A stretch of DNA of 64,000 nt from an uncultured Muribaculum sp. (GTDB lineage: Bacteria; Bacteroidota; Bacteroidia; Bacteroidales; Muribaculaceae): contig NZ_CAJTYX010000011.1 of NCBI RefSeq assembly GCF_910583865.1, positions 1 to 64,000 of the forward strand, given 5' to 3'. Position numbers and translations under genes: made by a program. Below, piece after piece: positions 26,603 to 36,044 of this stretch; within the stretch, counting starts at the first letter, position 1; each line of letters opens with the position of its first letter. The notes under the pieces are model-generated. The model made no database searches and was not told the DNA's origin. It saw only the letters and a list, made by a program, of their open reading frames with translations.

Positions 26603-27589
26603 ATGTCTGGACTGATAGAAAGAGTGCTCGAAAGGGTGCTTGCCGACGGCGAGGGAATCACCGTGGACAAAGCGATGGAACTGAATGATAAATGTAGCGC
26701 CGATGAACTCGCCGATGCTGCCGACAAGGTGCGCCGCCGTTGGTCGGGAAACGACATAGACACATGCTCGATAGTAAATGCACGTTCGGGGCGCTGCCCG
26801 GAAGATTGCAAATGGTGTGCCCAGTCGTGCCACCATCATACCGGTGTGGCCGAATATGCCGTCATTCCCGAGGAAAAGGCGATGGAGGCAGCCCGCATCA
26901 ATGCATGTCGTGGCGTGCGCCGCTACTCGCTCGTGACGTCAGGACGCAAGGTTTCCTCCTCCGACATAGACAAGTTCTGCGACATCTACAGGAAAGTGGG
27001 CCGCGAGACCTCATTATATTTATGTGCGTCGATGGGTCTGCTCGGACTTGAAGAGCTGAAAAAGCTGAAAGAGGCCGGAGTGCGCCGCTACCATTGCAAT
27101 CTGGAGACCTCGGCCTCATTTTTCCCGACATTGTGCACGACCCACACCCATGCCGACAAGCTGCGCACCATCGCACTGGCCCGCAGCATAGGTATGGAGA
27201 TATGCTGCGGAGGCATCATAGGTATGGGCGAGAACATGCGTCAGCGTCTTGAACTGGCCCGGGAGGCGCGTGATGCAGGCGCCACATCGATACCGGTGAA
27301 CATTCTGATTCCTATTCCGGGCACACCTCTCGAATCGGTCCCTCTCATCCCCGAGGAGGAAATCGTGCGCACTGCGGCGCTGTTCAGGCTGATCGCGCCG
27401 AAATGCACAATACGCTTTGCCGGAGGCCGCATGCGCCTGAGCCGGGACACTATGCGGCGCATGCTGCTCGGAGGCGTCAACGGCTCTCTTGTCGGCGACA
27501 TGCTGACTACGGTGGGCAACACCCTCGATGACGATATCCGCCTTTTCGCACAGACCGGCTACGGTTGTCTGCCGCAGGAGCAGGCATGA
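26603..27589 (+). CDS. bioB: Biotin synthase
   Basis: 328 aa radical SAM enzyme. The CX3CX2C cluster is at Cys65, Cys69, Cys72 (GRCPEDCKWCAQS), followed by conserved YSLVTSGR, YHCNLETS and GIIGMGE segments, and residues supporting the auxiliary 2Fe-2S cluster. It inserts sulfur into dethiobiotin as the last step of biotin synthesis. No other bio genes are adjacent, so the rest of the pathway must lie elsewhere or dethiobiotin be acquired. Confidence 0.97.
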   Translation: MSGLIERVLERVLADGEGITVDKAMELNDKCSADELADAADKVRRRWSGNDIDTCSIVNARSGRCPEDCKWCAQSCHHHTGVAEYAVIPEEKAMEAARINACRGVRRYSLVTSGRKVSSSDIDKFCDIYRKVGRETSLYLCASMGLLGLEELKKLKEAGVRRYHCNLETSASFFPTLCTTHTHADKLRTIALARSIGMEICCGGIIGMGENMRQRLELAREARDAGATSIPVNILIPIPGTPLESVPLIPEEEIVRTAALFRLIAPKCTIRFAGGRMRLSRDTMRRMLLGGVNGSLVGDMLTTVGNTLDDDIRLFAQTGYGCLPQEQA

Positions 27590-27657
27590 GAATGTTCTTC
27601 GGTAGGGCGTTTTACGTAAATTTAACGTTTAAAAAAATATAAAAGGGAGTTTTTGCG

Positions 27658-27665
27658 TAAATTTG
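27658..27665 (+). promoter_or_regulatory. Putative -7 box for PASTA-rluD operon
   Basis: TAAATTTG, a full TAnnTTTG match, 42 nt before the PASTA gene start. The sequence before it is very AT-rich and no clear -33 element is seen. Confidence 0.5.
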
Positions 27666-27707
27666 CAGTCGAATTCTCATCCACGTGCCTGAAAACTACT
27701 GCACGAT

Positions 27708-28388
27708 ATGACTCTCCAGGACGAAAATCCCAGCCAAGTGGAAGAAACACAGAAACAAAACACCCTGCGCCGGAGCATAAGCTTCATGAAGCGCCACCCC
27801 ATATTGTATAATTTCCTGCTGATGGTGCTTGTCGGTTGTGGTGCCGTATGGATGGCGCTTATAGCCCTCGACATATGGACCGACCACGGATCCTACGAAG
27901 TGGTGCCCGACATGAAAGGCCTTTCCTATGACCAGGCTGTCAAGGCGCTTGAAAGTGTCGGCCTGCAGCCTGAACTTTCGGATTCCATCTATGACAGTAC
28001 TACCGCTCCGGGCACCGTGCTCGAACAGTCGCCGCGTGCCCGTACCAAGGTGAAGCCCCACCGCACGGTGTATCTCACCATCACGGCCTTTTCCCCCAAG
28101 ATGATATCACTGCCCGCCGTCACCGACATGTCGCTGCGTCAGGCGCGGTCCACCCTTGAAGGTATAGGTCTGCGCAACATCCGGGAAGTGGTCGTGCCGA
28201 GCGAATACAAGGATCTGGTGCTTGGCGTGAAATTCAACGGCGTGGCCGTGCAGCCCGGCGCACGGATTCCGACTTCCGCCACGATCACCCTCGAAGTAGG
28301 CGAAGGCCTTAGCCTCGATGTTGACAGCGTCGAGACCGCCGAGGCGACAGAGAACGACCTTGAAGCCACCACGTTGAACCTTGAATGA
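27708..28388 (+). CDS. PASTA-domain membrane protein
   Basis: 226 aa. A short cytoplasmic N-terminus, one transmembrane helix (about 33-55), then two PASTA repeats (about 60-128 and 130-203; e.g. VPDMKGLSYDQAVKALESVGLQPELS) and an acidic tail. PASTA domains bind peptidoglycan-like or beta-lactam ligands and usually sit on Ser/Thr kinases or PBPs; here there is no kinase domain. The rluD-like gene follows 46 bp later, an arrangement common in Bacteroidales. Confidence 0.9.
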   Translation: MTLQDENPSQVEETQKQNTLRRSISFMKRHPILYNFLLMVLVGCGAVWMALIALDIWTDHGSYEVVPDMKGLSYDQAVKALESVGLQPELSDSIYDSTTAPGTVLEQSPRARTKVKPHRTVYLTITAFSPKMISLPAVTDMSLRQARSTLEGIGLRNIREVVVPSEYKDLVLGVKFNGVAVQPGARIPTSATITLEVGEGLSLDVDSVETAEATENDLEATTLNLE

Positions 28389-28434
28389 CCGGAATATACC
28401 GAGTCGAGTTAAGATATATCCGTAGATAGACCCT

Positions 28435-29532
28435 ATGATGACCGTTGACGATATAGAAAGCCGCCCGGCTGACGACGACCTTGACATGGCCGTCGGCGAG
28501 GATGCCGCTGTCGACGAAGATGATGACGGCGCGGGGCTTTATGAGCATTTCCGTTTCGTGGCCGACAAGGGCCAGGAGCTGCTGCGTGTCGACAAGTTCC
28601 TTGTGGCGCGCTTGCAGAAATCGTCGCGCAACCGTGTGCAGCAGGCTGCCGAGGCAGGCTGCATACTTGTCAACGGAAAGGCTGTCAAGAGCAACTATCG
28701 CGTGAAGCCTCTCGATGTGGTGCAGGTGGTCATGGACCGTCCGCGCTATGAGTTCGAGATCATCGCGGAGGATATACCGCTCGACATAGTGTATGAGGAT
28801 GCCGACCTGCTGGTGGTCAACAAGCCTGCGGGGCTGGTGGTGCATCCCGGCCACGGCAACTACCATGGTACTCTTGTCAACGCCCTCGCCTGGCATTTCA
28901 AGGACACTCCCGACTACGATGTCAGCGATCCACGCCTCGGGCTTGTGCATCGCATCGACAAGGATACCTCCGGGCTGCTCGTCGTGGCCAAGACTCCGGA
29001 TGCCAAGACCGCTCTCGGCCGTCAGTTCTTCGAAAAGACCACCAAGCGCGAGTATGTGGCCATGGTGTGGGGGCATCCCGATCCGGCTGACGGACGCATC
29101 GAAGGTAACATCGGGCGCAATCCGCGTGACAGGCTCCAGATGGCAGTGTTTCCCGATGGCGACCAGGGCAAACATGCCGTGACCCACTATTTTACCCAGC
29201 AGACGCTCGCTTACGTAAGTGTGGTGAAATGCGTGCTGGAGACCGGGCGCACCCATCAGATACGCGTGCATATGAAGCACATCGGCCATCCGCTCTTCAA
29301 CGACGCACGCTATGGCGGCGACGCCATCCTGCGCGGTGTGGTCAGCGGTAGCTACAGGCAGTTTGTGGAGCATTGCCGTCAGGTATGCCCCCGCCAGGCG
29401 TTGCATGCGCGCACTCTTGGATTCCGGCATCCGCGTACTGGCGAGGAGATGTTTTTCACGGCTCCGGTGCCCCCCGACATGCAGGAGCTGATCGACCGGT
29501 GGACGGCTTACGCCGCCGGCTTAAATTGCTAA
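28435..29532 (+). CDS. RluD-family pseudouridine synthase
   Basis: 365 aa. An acidic N-terminal extension (about 1-40) precedes an S4 RNA-binding domain (LLRVDKFLVARLQKSSRNRV) and the pseudouridine synthase core with the HRIDKDTSGLLVVAKT motif (catalytic Asp near 174). By family this isomerises uridines in 23S rRNA, like RluD, although RluA/RluC-type specificity cannot be excluded from sequence alone. Confidence 0.93.
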   Translation: MMTVDDIESRPADDDLDMAVGEDAAVDEDDDGAGLYEHFRFVADKGQELLRVDKFLVARLQKSSRNRVQQAAEAGCILVNGKAVKSNYRVKPLDVVQVVMDRPRYEFEIIAEDIPLDIVYEDADLLVVNKPAGLVVHPGHGNYHGTLVNALAWHFKDTPDYDVSDPRLGLVHRIDKDTSGLLVVAKTPDAKTALGRQFFEKTTKREYVAMVWGHPDPADGRIEGNIGRNPRDRLQMAVFPDGDQGKHAVTHYFTQQTLAYVSVVKCVLETGRTHQIRVHMKHIGHPLFNDARYGGDAILRGVVSGSYRQFVEHCRQVCPRQALHARTLGFRHPRTGEEMFFTAPVPPDMQELIDRWTAYAAGLNC

Positions 29533-29581
29533 ATGTAGTTAAGATATAAGACTTTATGGCTAAAAAATAAGCGATAATTGT

Positions 29582-29589
29582 TATCTTTG
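29582..29589 (+). promoter_or_regulatory. Putative -7 box for acyltransferase gene
   Basis: TATCTTTG matches TAnnTTTG, 23 nt before the start codon. No convincing -33 element is seen. Confidence 0.45.
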
Positions 29590-29612
29590 AACATCATAAC
29601 TTTTCAGTATAC

Positions 29613-30824
29613 ATGATTATGGCAGATGAATTGACTATGGATGCCCGGCAGTTTGACGAAATTGCCCCGTATTCCGATGATATATTCCATGAAAAGATGG
29701 CGGAACTGGTCAAGGAACCGGGATTCGAGCACGCTGTGAAGTGGGTGCTGCCTGAGATAGACTTCGACGATTTCTGCGACGGACTGCTTCAGGTAAATGA
29801 CAAAAATACTTTTCAACGCAAGATAATGTGGCCGTTCCTCGAGATGCTCGCGTCAAAGACCACATCCGGTATCACGATTTCGGGACTCGACAAGATCGAC
29901 CCCTCCAAGGCCTACACATTCATCACCAACCACCGCGATATCGTGCTTGACACGTCGTTTCTGAATCTCTGCTTCCTGCGTGCAGGCTATCCGACCACCG
30001 AAGTGGCTATCGGCGACAACCTGCTCATCTATGCATGGATCAACGATCTGGTGCGGCTCAACAAGAGCTTTATCGTGAAGCGTGACCTTCCTCGCGTCAA
30101 GGCCCTGGAAGCCGCACAGCAGCTGTCGGCCTATATACATTACGCCATAACTGTCAAGAACCAGTCGGTGTGGATTGCCGAACGCCAGGGGCGCAGCAAG
30201 GATTCGAGCGACATGGCCCAGGACAGCCTCATAAAGATGCTCGGCCTGGGCGGCGGAAACGACTTCGCCGGCAATCTCGAGGAAGTGAACCTGCTGCCAG
30301 TGAGCATCTCATATGAATATGATCCCAACGACTATCTCAAGGCACGTGAATTCCTACTGCGCCGCAACGATCCGGAATACAAAAAGACCCAGCGCGACGA
30401 CCTGTTCGCCATGGAGACCGGATTGCTTCAGCCAAAAGGCCGGGTGCATTTCGAGGTGGGCAACCCGCTTAACGGTGCGCTTGCAGGAATGGACCGCTCA
30501 CAGGACAAGAACGTCATCGCCCGCGACGTGTGCCGCATAATAGACTGCGACATACACACCGGCTACAAGATCTTCCCTATCAACTATATCGCGTTTGACC
30601 AGCTGTACAACACGCGCCAGTGGGAGGAGAAGTACACCGAGGAGGAGGTTAAGGATTTCAACAATTACCTGCATGCCCAGATATTGAAGGTCGACATTCC
30701 CGACTTGTCGGAGGATGACACACAGTTCCTTTATGAGATGATGCTGACCATGTATGCCAACCCGCTGAAAAACAGCATTATCGCCAACGATATCTGTCTC
30801 GACGACGAGCCTGGGCTGGATTGA
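29613..30824 (+). CDS. Glycerol acyltransferase-like protein (PlsC superfamily)
   Basis: 403 aa. A PlsC-like acyltransferase fold is suggested by FITNHRDIVLDTSFL (around residues 103-117) and WIAERQGRSKDSS (near 190), corresponding to acyltransferase blocks I and III. The Asp spacing after His107 differs from the classic HX4D (Asp at +2 and +6), so catalysis is likely but not proven. No transmembrane helix is obvious. Probably transfers acyl chains to glycerophosphate or a related acceptor. Start could be Met1 or Met3. Confidence 0.75.
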   Translation: MIMADELTMDARQFDEIAPYSDDIFHEKMAELVKEPGFEHAVKWVLPEIDFDDFCDGLLQVNDKNTFQRKIMWPFLEMLASKTTSGITISGLDKIDPSKAYTFITNHRDIVLDTSFLNLCFLRAGYPTTEVAIGDNLLIYAWINDLVRLNKSFIVKRDLPRVKALEAAQQLSAYIHYAITVKNQSVWIAERQGRSKDSSDMAQDSLIKMLGLGGGNDFAGNLEEVNLLPVSISYEYDPNDYLKAREFLLRRNDPEYKKTQRDDLFAMETGLLQPKGRVHFEVGNPLNGALAGMDRSQDKNVIARDVCRIIDCDIHTGYKIFPINYIAFDQLYNTRQWEEKYTEEEVKDFNNYLHAQILKVDIPDLSEDDTQFLYEMMLTMYANPLKNSIIANDICLDDEPGLD

Positions 30825-30852
30825 ATACCCTCTAAGATAATTACCTGTTGCG

Positions 30853-32091
30853 ATGCGGCTGCCTATTTTCCCGATGATTATCCTTATCGCCTTCAACCTT
30901 CTGGTTGACGGGTATATATGGGCTGTCCTGCGTCGTGTGGTGAAAAGCCGGGGTGTGTCGCGGGCATATCTCGTGTCATCGTTGCTGCTTATCGTCTATG
31001 CCGCTGTGATTGTGGCTTTACCGCGCCGGCGGGGTGGTGATTCACTCTTGCTTGCCGACATGTGGATGCTCTACAGCTATTTCACCGTCTACGTGCCCAA
31101 ACTGGTGTTTGTGGCGGTTAGCCTGTTCGCGTGGCTTCCGCTTCTGTGGAAGAGGATGGTCTCACGTACGGTGCTCCGCATCGGCGTCCTGCTCGCATTC
31201 GCCACGTTTGTCGTGATGTGGTGGGGCGCGCTTGTCAACCGCACGAGGATCGATGTGTCCGACGTGGTGGTCTATTCGGAGAATCTGCCGGAATCGTTCG
31301 ACGGTTACACCATTGTGCAATTCTCAGATTTCCATGTAGGCACTTACGGCAATGACACGACCTTCGTGTCGGAAGTGGTCGACACGATCAACGGTCTGCA
31401 CCCCGACATCATATTCTTCACCGGTGATATCGTGAACCGGCGTACCGACGAGCTGACACCTTTCGTGGCGCCTCTTTCGCGCTTGTCGGCTCCCGACGGA
31501 GTGGTGTCGATCATGGGCAACCATGATTACGGCGACTACCGCGAATGGCCATCGCCGCAGGCCAAGTCCGACAATCTCAGGCGCATGCATTACATGCAGG
31601 CCGAAATGGGGTGGCGACTGTTGCTGAACTCCTCGGAATGGCTTCGCCGTGGGTCCGATTCGATAGCTGTGGTCGGTGTCGAGAACTGGGGCGACCCGCC
31701 ATTTACCGTCTATGGCGACCTGCGCAAGGCCTATCCGGCTCCGGGCGACTCTATATTCAAGATTCTCCTCACACACAATCCCGCCCATTGGGTGGCCGAG
31801 GTCGCCGACACGGACAGTGTCAACATTCCGTTGTCGCTTTCGGGCCATACCCACGCCATGCAGATCGAGGTGGGCGGATGGTCGCCCGCGAAGTACCGCT
31901 ATCCCACGTGGGGCGGACTTTATGCCGACAGCGACAGCACCCACCTGCTCTATGTCAACATAGGCGTCGGTGCCGTGGCGCTCCCCATGCGCATAGGCGC
32001 CACGCCTGAAATCACAAGGATAACATTGCGCAGAGGCCCGGCTTCATTGTCGTCGCCGTCGCGATCGCATACACGACAGAATAATCAATAA
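30853..32091 (+). CDS. Membrane-anchored metallophosphoesterase (YkuE-like)
   Basis: 412 aa. Four N-terminal membrane helices (about 5-27, 40-57, 75-97, 108-128) are followed by a calcineurin-like phosphoesterase domain with all metal motifs: FSDFHVG, FTGDIVN, MGNHDYGDY, LTHNPAHW and SGHTHAMQ. Related proteins hydrolyse phosphoesters such as lipid A precursors or nucleotides; the substrate here is unknown. It starts 28 bp after the acyltransferase gene, consistent with an envelope-lipid context. Confidence 0.9.
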   Translation: MRLPIFPMIILIAFNLLVDGYIWAVLRRVVKSRGVSRAYLVSSLLLIVYAAVIVALPRRRGGDSLLLADMWMLYSYFTVYVPKLVFVAVSLFAWLPLLWKRMVSRTVLRIGVLLAFATFVVMWWGALVNRTRIDVSDVVVYSENLPESFDGYTIVQFSDFHVGTYGNDTTFVSEVVDTINGLHPDIIFFTGDIVNRRTDELTPFVAPLSRLSAPDGVVSIMGNHDYGDYREWPSPQAKSDNLRRMHYMQAEMGWRLLLNSSEWLRRGSDSIAVVGVENWGDPPFTVYGDLRKAYPAPGDSIFKILLTHNPAHWVAEVADTDSVNIPLSLSGHTHAMQIEVGGWSPAKYRYPTWGGLYADSDSTHLLYVNIGVGAVALPMRIGATPEITRITLRRGPASLSSPSRSHTRQNNQ

Positions 32092-32130
32092 CAACATACA
32101 GCATCTTATTCTCAGACTCATACACGATCA

Positions 32131-34284
32131 ATGAACAGCGAGTTTGTATCTATCATTGCCGAGGAACTGAGCATCCCGCGCAAGTCGGTGAACGCCACCG
32201 TGAAATTGCTCGATGACGGAGCTACAATCCCTTTTATCAGCCGTTACCGCAAGGAGGCCACAGGCGCTCTTGACGAGAATGCCATACATAATATCGACCG
32301 CCGTTACCGTGCTCTCGAAGCGCTTGACAAGCGTAAGGAGACCATCCTGGCGTCGATGGAGGAACAGGGAAAACTTACCGCCGAACTGCGCAAGCGCATA
32401 GAGGAGACGCGCGATGCGTCCACGCTTGAGGATATCTACATGCCATTCCGACCGAAACGCCGCACGAGGGCTATGATAGCCACCGAGAAGGGGCTTGAGC
32501 CGTTGGCGCGTATGATCATGGCACAGAATCTCGACAATCTCGACAAGGCCGTGAAGAAGTTTGTCAAGGATGACGTGGCCGATGCCGCCGAGGCAATAGA
32601 CGGCGCTTCCGACATAATCGCCGAATGGATAAGCGACAGCGAGAAGGCGCGTTCGATAGTGCGCTCCCGTTATCTGCGCAACGCTGTGATTACTGCCAGG
32701 GTCATTCCCGGCAAGGAGGAGGACGGACGCACGTATGAGAACTATTTCGACTACACATCGCCGCTGCGCCTGTGCACCTCCCACCGCCTGCTTGCCGTGC
32801 TTCGCGGGCAGAAGGAGGAGATACTGAAGGTGAACGTGTCAATCGACGACGACGAGATGATCGAGCGCCTCACACGCATGTTCCTGCGCTCCACGGCATC
32901 GCCGGAGGTAGCGTCGGTGATACGCGCCACGGTGCGCGACGCATACCGCCGCCTCATAAAGCCCTCGATCGAGAATGAGACGATGAACTCCGCCAAAGCC
33001 AAGGCCGACGACGGTGCGATAGCCATATTCGCCGACAATGTGCGTCAGGTGCTGATGGCGTCGCCGCTCATAGGCAGGAGGGTGCTTGCCGTGGATCCGG
33101 GGTTCAAGAACGGGTGCAAGATAGCCGCTCTCGACGCGCAGGGCAATGTGCTCTGCACTGACCAGATATTCCCCAATGCGCCGGCCAACGACTTCCATGG
33201 AGCGGCGTTCAAGATATGCTCGATAGTGGACCGCTTCGAGATCGACGCCATAGCCTTAGGCAACGGGACGGCCTCGCGTGAGACCGAGAACTTCCTCAAC
33301 CAGCTCCGCTACCCGCGCCCGGTGCGCATATTCATAGTCAATGAGAGCGGTGCGTCGATATACTCCACTTCAGAGGTTGGTGTGCGTGAATTCCCCGACC
33401 TCAAGGACCTCGACCGCGGGGCTATCTCGCTCGGACGCCGTCTTATAGACCCCATGGCCGAACTTGTGAAGATCGAGCCGTGCCATATCGGCGTAGGGCA
33501 GTACCAGCACGACGTTGACCAGGCGAAGTTGCGCGACGCTCTCGACTTTACCGTGAGCAGCTGTGTGAATGCAGTCGGCGTGAACGTCAACACCGCCTCT
33601 CGTGAGCTTCTCAGCTACGTGAGCGGCATAGGGCCGACGCTCGCCGCCAACATCGTCAGCTACCGTGCCGAGAACGGCGACTTCACTTCGCGCCGCGAGC
33701 TTCTCAACGTGTCGCGCATGGGCGAGAAGGCGTTCCAACAGTGCGCGGGCTTCCTGCGCATACCCGGCGCGTCAAACATCCTCGACAATACGGGCGTGCA
33801 TCCCGAGCGCTACGAGCTTGTGGAGGCTATTGCCTCCGACCGCGGCACCACTGTCGATGCCCTCGTGAAGGACCCGAAGGCGTTGCAGAGCCTCGACCTG
33901 TCACCGTATGTCACGAAGGATGCCGGTCTGCCCACCCTTACCGACATCGTCATCGAGCTTGAGAAGCCCGGAAGGGATCCGCGAGCCACCGACGAGGAGC
34001 CTGTGGAGTTTGACACCGGTATCCACGACATACGCGACCTGCACGTCGGCATGGAGCTTCAGGGCGTGGTCAACAATATCACCGCTTTCGGATGTTTCGT
34101 GGATCTCGGCATACACGAGAACGGGCTTGTGCATATATCGCAGCTCGCCGACCGTTTCGTGTCGTCGCCGCTGGAGGTAGTTCAGATGAACCAGAAGGTG
34201 CGTGTGCGCGTGATCGATGTCGATTATATGCGTGGCCGCATCGCCCTGACCATGAAGGACGTATCGCAACTGCCGCAGGGATGA
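32131..34284 (+). CDS. tex: Tex-family RNA-binding transcription accessory protein
   Basis: 717 aa, typical Tex length. N-terminal helical domain (IPFISRYRKEATGALDE), YqgF/RNase H-like domain (VLAVDPGFKNGCKIAALD near 310), helix-hairpin-helix elements (LLSYVSGIGPTLAANIVSYR near 490) and a C-terminal S1 domain (GMELQGVVNNITAFGCFVDLG). Tex binds nucleic acid and affects transcription and stress tolerance. Its stop overlaps the next start (ATGA). Confidence 0.95.
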   Translation: MNSEFVSIIAEELSIPRKSVNATVKLLDDGATIPFISRYRKEATGALDENAIHNIDRRYRALEALDKRKETILASMEEQGKLTAELRKRIEETRDASTLEDIYMPFRPKRRTRAMIATEKGLEPLARMIMAQNLDNLDKAVKKFVKDDVADAAEAIDGASDIIAEWISDSEKARSIVRSRYLRNAVITARVIPGKEEDGRTYENYFDYTSPLRLCTSHRLLAVLRGQKEEILKVNVSIDDDEMIERLTRMFLRSTASPEVASVIRATVRDAYRRLIKPSIENETMNSAKAKADDGAIAIFADNVRQVLMASPLIGRRVLAVDPGFKNGCKIAALDAQGNVLCTDQIFPNAPANDFHGAAFKICSIVDRFEIDAIALGNGTASRETENFLNQLRYPRPVRIFIVNESGASIYSTSEVGVREFPDLKDLDRGAISLGRRLIDPMAELVKIEPCHIGVGQYQHDVDQAKLRDALDFTVSSCVNAVGVNVNTASRELLSYVSGIGPTLAANIVSYRAENGDFTSRRELLNVSRMGEKAFQQCAGFLRIPGASNILDNTGVHPERYELVEAIASDRGTTVDALVKDPKALQSLDLSPYVTKDAGLPTLTDIVIELEKPGRDPRATDEEPVEFDTGIHDIRDLHVGMELQGVVNNITAFGCFVDLGIHENGLVHISQLADRFVSSPLEVVQMNQKVRVRVIDVDYMRGRIALTMKDVSQLPQG

Positions 34285-34700
34285 GGACAGACTTGCCGGA
34301 TACGATGTGCGTGGTGGGGATCGGGTCGAACAGTCCCGACCGTGCCGCCCGTGTAGATGCCGCTCTGGCATGGCTGGCACGTACTTTCTCGCCCGCATTG
34401 TTTTCTCCGGTCTATTCCACCCCGGAGTGGAGCGGGCGCTATCCGGCCTATCTCAATGCCGTGGCGTTGCTCGGTGTGGCTTCCTATGTAGGTTTTGACG
34501 ACGTAAATGCCTCGCTGAAGCTTTATGAGCGCCGTTGCGGCAGAGTGCCATCCGACAAGTTGAACGGTATCGTGCCTGTCGACCTCGACATAGTGGTATG
34601 GCGCGGGGAGGTGTGCCGTGAGGCGGAGTTCACGAGGCCATATTTCGCCGAAGGCTACAGGATGGTGCTGGAAAAGATGTCACAACTTACCACGACGTAA
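34281..34700 (+). CDS. Short HPPK-like (FolK-like) protein
   Basis: 139 aa, starting at an ATG that overlaps the tex stop by 4 nt. HPPK features are visible: VVGIGSNSPDR, the YSTPEW segment, YLNAVALL and a retained PVDLDIVVW metal-binding DxD. The C-terminal HPR motif and downstream portion found in true HPPK are missing; instead it ends with RPYFAEGYRMVLEK. A full folK gene is at 51947-52441, so this is likely a paralogue with altered or lost activity. Confidence 0.8.
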   Translation: MRTDLPDTMCVVGIGSNSPDRAARVDAALAWLARTFSPALFSPVYSTPEWSGRYPAYLNAVALLGVASYVGFDDVNASLKLYERRCGRVPSDKLNGIVPVDLDIVVWRGEVCREAEFTRPYFAEGYRMVLEKMSQLTTT

Positions 34701-34706
34701 CAATCA

Positions 34707-35966
34707 TTGACGATGAATCGCAAGGATTTTGAGATAATGGCTCCTGTAGGGAGCTACGAGTCGCTGCATGCGGCGATAGAGGCCGGTGCGGATGCCGTGT
34801 ATTTCGGCATAGCGGGCCTGAACATGCGCTCGCGTTCGTCGATAAACTTCACTCTCGACGATCTGCGCACGATTGCCGGCATATGTGCCGGGCATCGCGT
34901 GAACACCTACCTTACGGTCAACACCATAATCTATGACTCGGATATTGCCCGGTGTCATGAGGTGATAGATGCCGCCCGCGACGCAGGAATCACGGCGATC
35001 ATAGCGAGCGACATCGCCGCCATCACCTATGCGCGCTCCGTGGGAGTGGAAGTGCACATATCCACGCAGTGCAACATCTCCAACATCGAGGCCGTGCGCT
35101 TCTATTCGCAGTGGGCCGACGTGGTGGTGCTGGCGCGCGAGCTTAATATGGAGCAGGTGGCAGCCATCCATAAGGCTATCGTCGACGACGACATACGCGG
35201 CCCGAAGGGTGAGCCGGTGAGAATCGAGATGTTCTGCCACGGCGCGCTTTGCATGGCCGTGAGCGGCAAGTGCTACCTGAGCCTCCATGAACTGAATTCG
35301 AGCGCCAACCGGGGTGCATGCACTCAGATATGCCGCCGTGGATACACCGTGCGCGACCGCGAGACAGGTGAGGAGCTTGAGGTTGACAACAAGTATATAA
35401 TGTCGCCCAAGGACCTAAAGACCATCCATTTTCTCAACAAGATGATCGATGCGGGAGTGAGCGTGTTCAAGATCGAGGGGCGTGCACGCGGGCCGGAGTA
35501 TGTGAAGATAGCGGTCGAATGCTACGACGAGGCTCTGCGGGCCATAGCCGACGGCACTTATTCGGAGGAACTTATCGCCGGATGGGACGAACGGCTCGGA
35601 CGCATCTTCAACCGTGGATTCTGGAACGGCTATTATCTCGGGCAGCGCCTCGGCGAATGGTCGTCGAAGTACGGCTCGTCGGCCACGCGCACCAAGGTGT
35701 ATGCCGCCAAGGGGATGCGCTATTTCTCGAAGCTCGGTGTGGCCGAGTTCCTGATGGAGAACGGCGAGCTGCATGTGGGCGATGAGGTAGTCATCACCGG
35801 CCCTACCACCGGGGCGATGATCATCACGGTCGATGAAATACGTGTGGACCTGAAGCCTGTCGACAAGGCCGTCAAAGGTGACAGTTTCTCGATTCCGGTG
35901 CCGGGGAAGGTCCGTCCGTCCGACCGTCTTTACCGGTGGGAGCATGTGGGTGCGGGAGAAAAGTGA
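34707..35966 (+). CDS. U32-family peptidase-like protein
   Basis: 419 aa. It begins with FEIMAPVGSYESLHAAIEAGADAVYFG, the TIM-barrel-like U32 start, and contains the U32 signature EMFCHGALCMAVSGKCYLS followed by Cys residues (NRGACTQICRR). Family members (YegQ/TrhP, YhbU) are now linked to tRNA 5-hydroxyuridine formation and other modification chemistry rather than simple proteolysis. It starts 6 bp after the HPPK-like gene and is followed by a terminator hairpin. Confidence 0.93.
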   Translation: MTMNRKDFEIMAPVGSYESLHAAIEAGADAVYFGIAGLNMRSRSSINFTLDDLRTIAGICAGHRVNTYLTVNTIIYDSDIARCHEVIDAARDAGITAIIASDIAAITYARSVGVEVHISTQCNISNIEAVRFYSQWADVVVLARELNMEQVAAIHKAIVDDDIRGPKGEPVRIEMFCHGALCMAVSGKCYLSLHELNSSANRGACTQICRRGYTVRDRETGEELEVDNKYIMSPKDLKTIHFLNKMIDAGVSVFKIEGRARGPEYVKIAVECYDEALRAIADGTYSEELIAGWDERLGRIFNRGFWNGYYLGQRLGEWSSKYGSSATRTKVYAAKGMRYFSKLGVAEFLMENGELHVGDEVVITGPTTGAMIITVDEIRVDLKPVDKAVKGDSFSIPVPGKVRPSDRLYRWEHVGAGEK

Positions 35967-36001
35967 CTTTTATATACGATAACAGAAATAATTTTTTGCG
36001 G

Positions 36002-36031
36002 GTAAGAGGTTGTTTTTAAACGACCTCTTAC
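36002..36031 (+). terminator. Terminator hairpin after the U32 gene
   Basis: 14-bp stem GTAAGAGGTTGTTT / AAACGACCTCTTAC with one G-T pair and a 2-nt loop, 35 nt past the stop. It overlaps the -33 region of the next gene's promoter. Confidence 0.75.
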
Positions 36032-36040
36032 TTATCTTTG
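36009..36040 (+). promoter_or_regulatory. Promoter of aldose epimerase gene, probably leaderless
   Basis: GTTG (36009-36012), 20-nt spacer, TATCTTTG (36033-36040). The ATG begins at 36045, only 4 nt after the box, so the transcript should start at or within a base or two of the start codon. Confidence 0.65.
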
Positions 36041-36044
36041 CCAT

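Noticed and set aside
26398..26811. 138-codon extension of the module 2 SGNH lipoprotein
   Set aside because: It would place the signal peptide and lipobox internally and run antisense into bioB.
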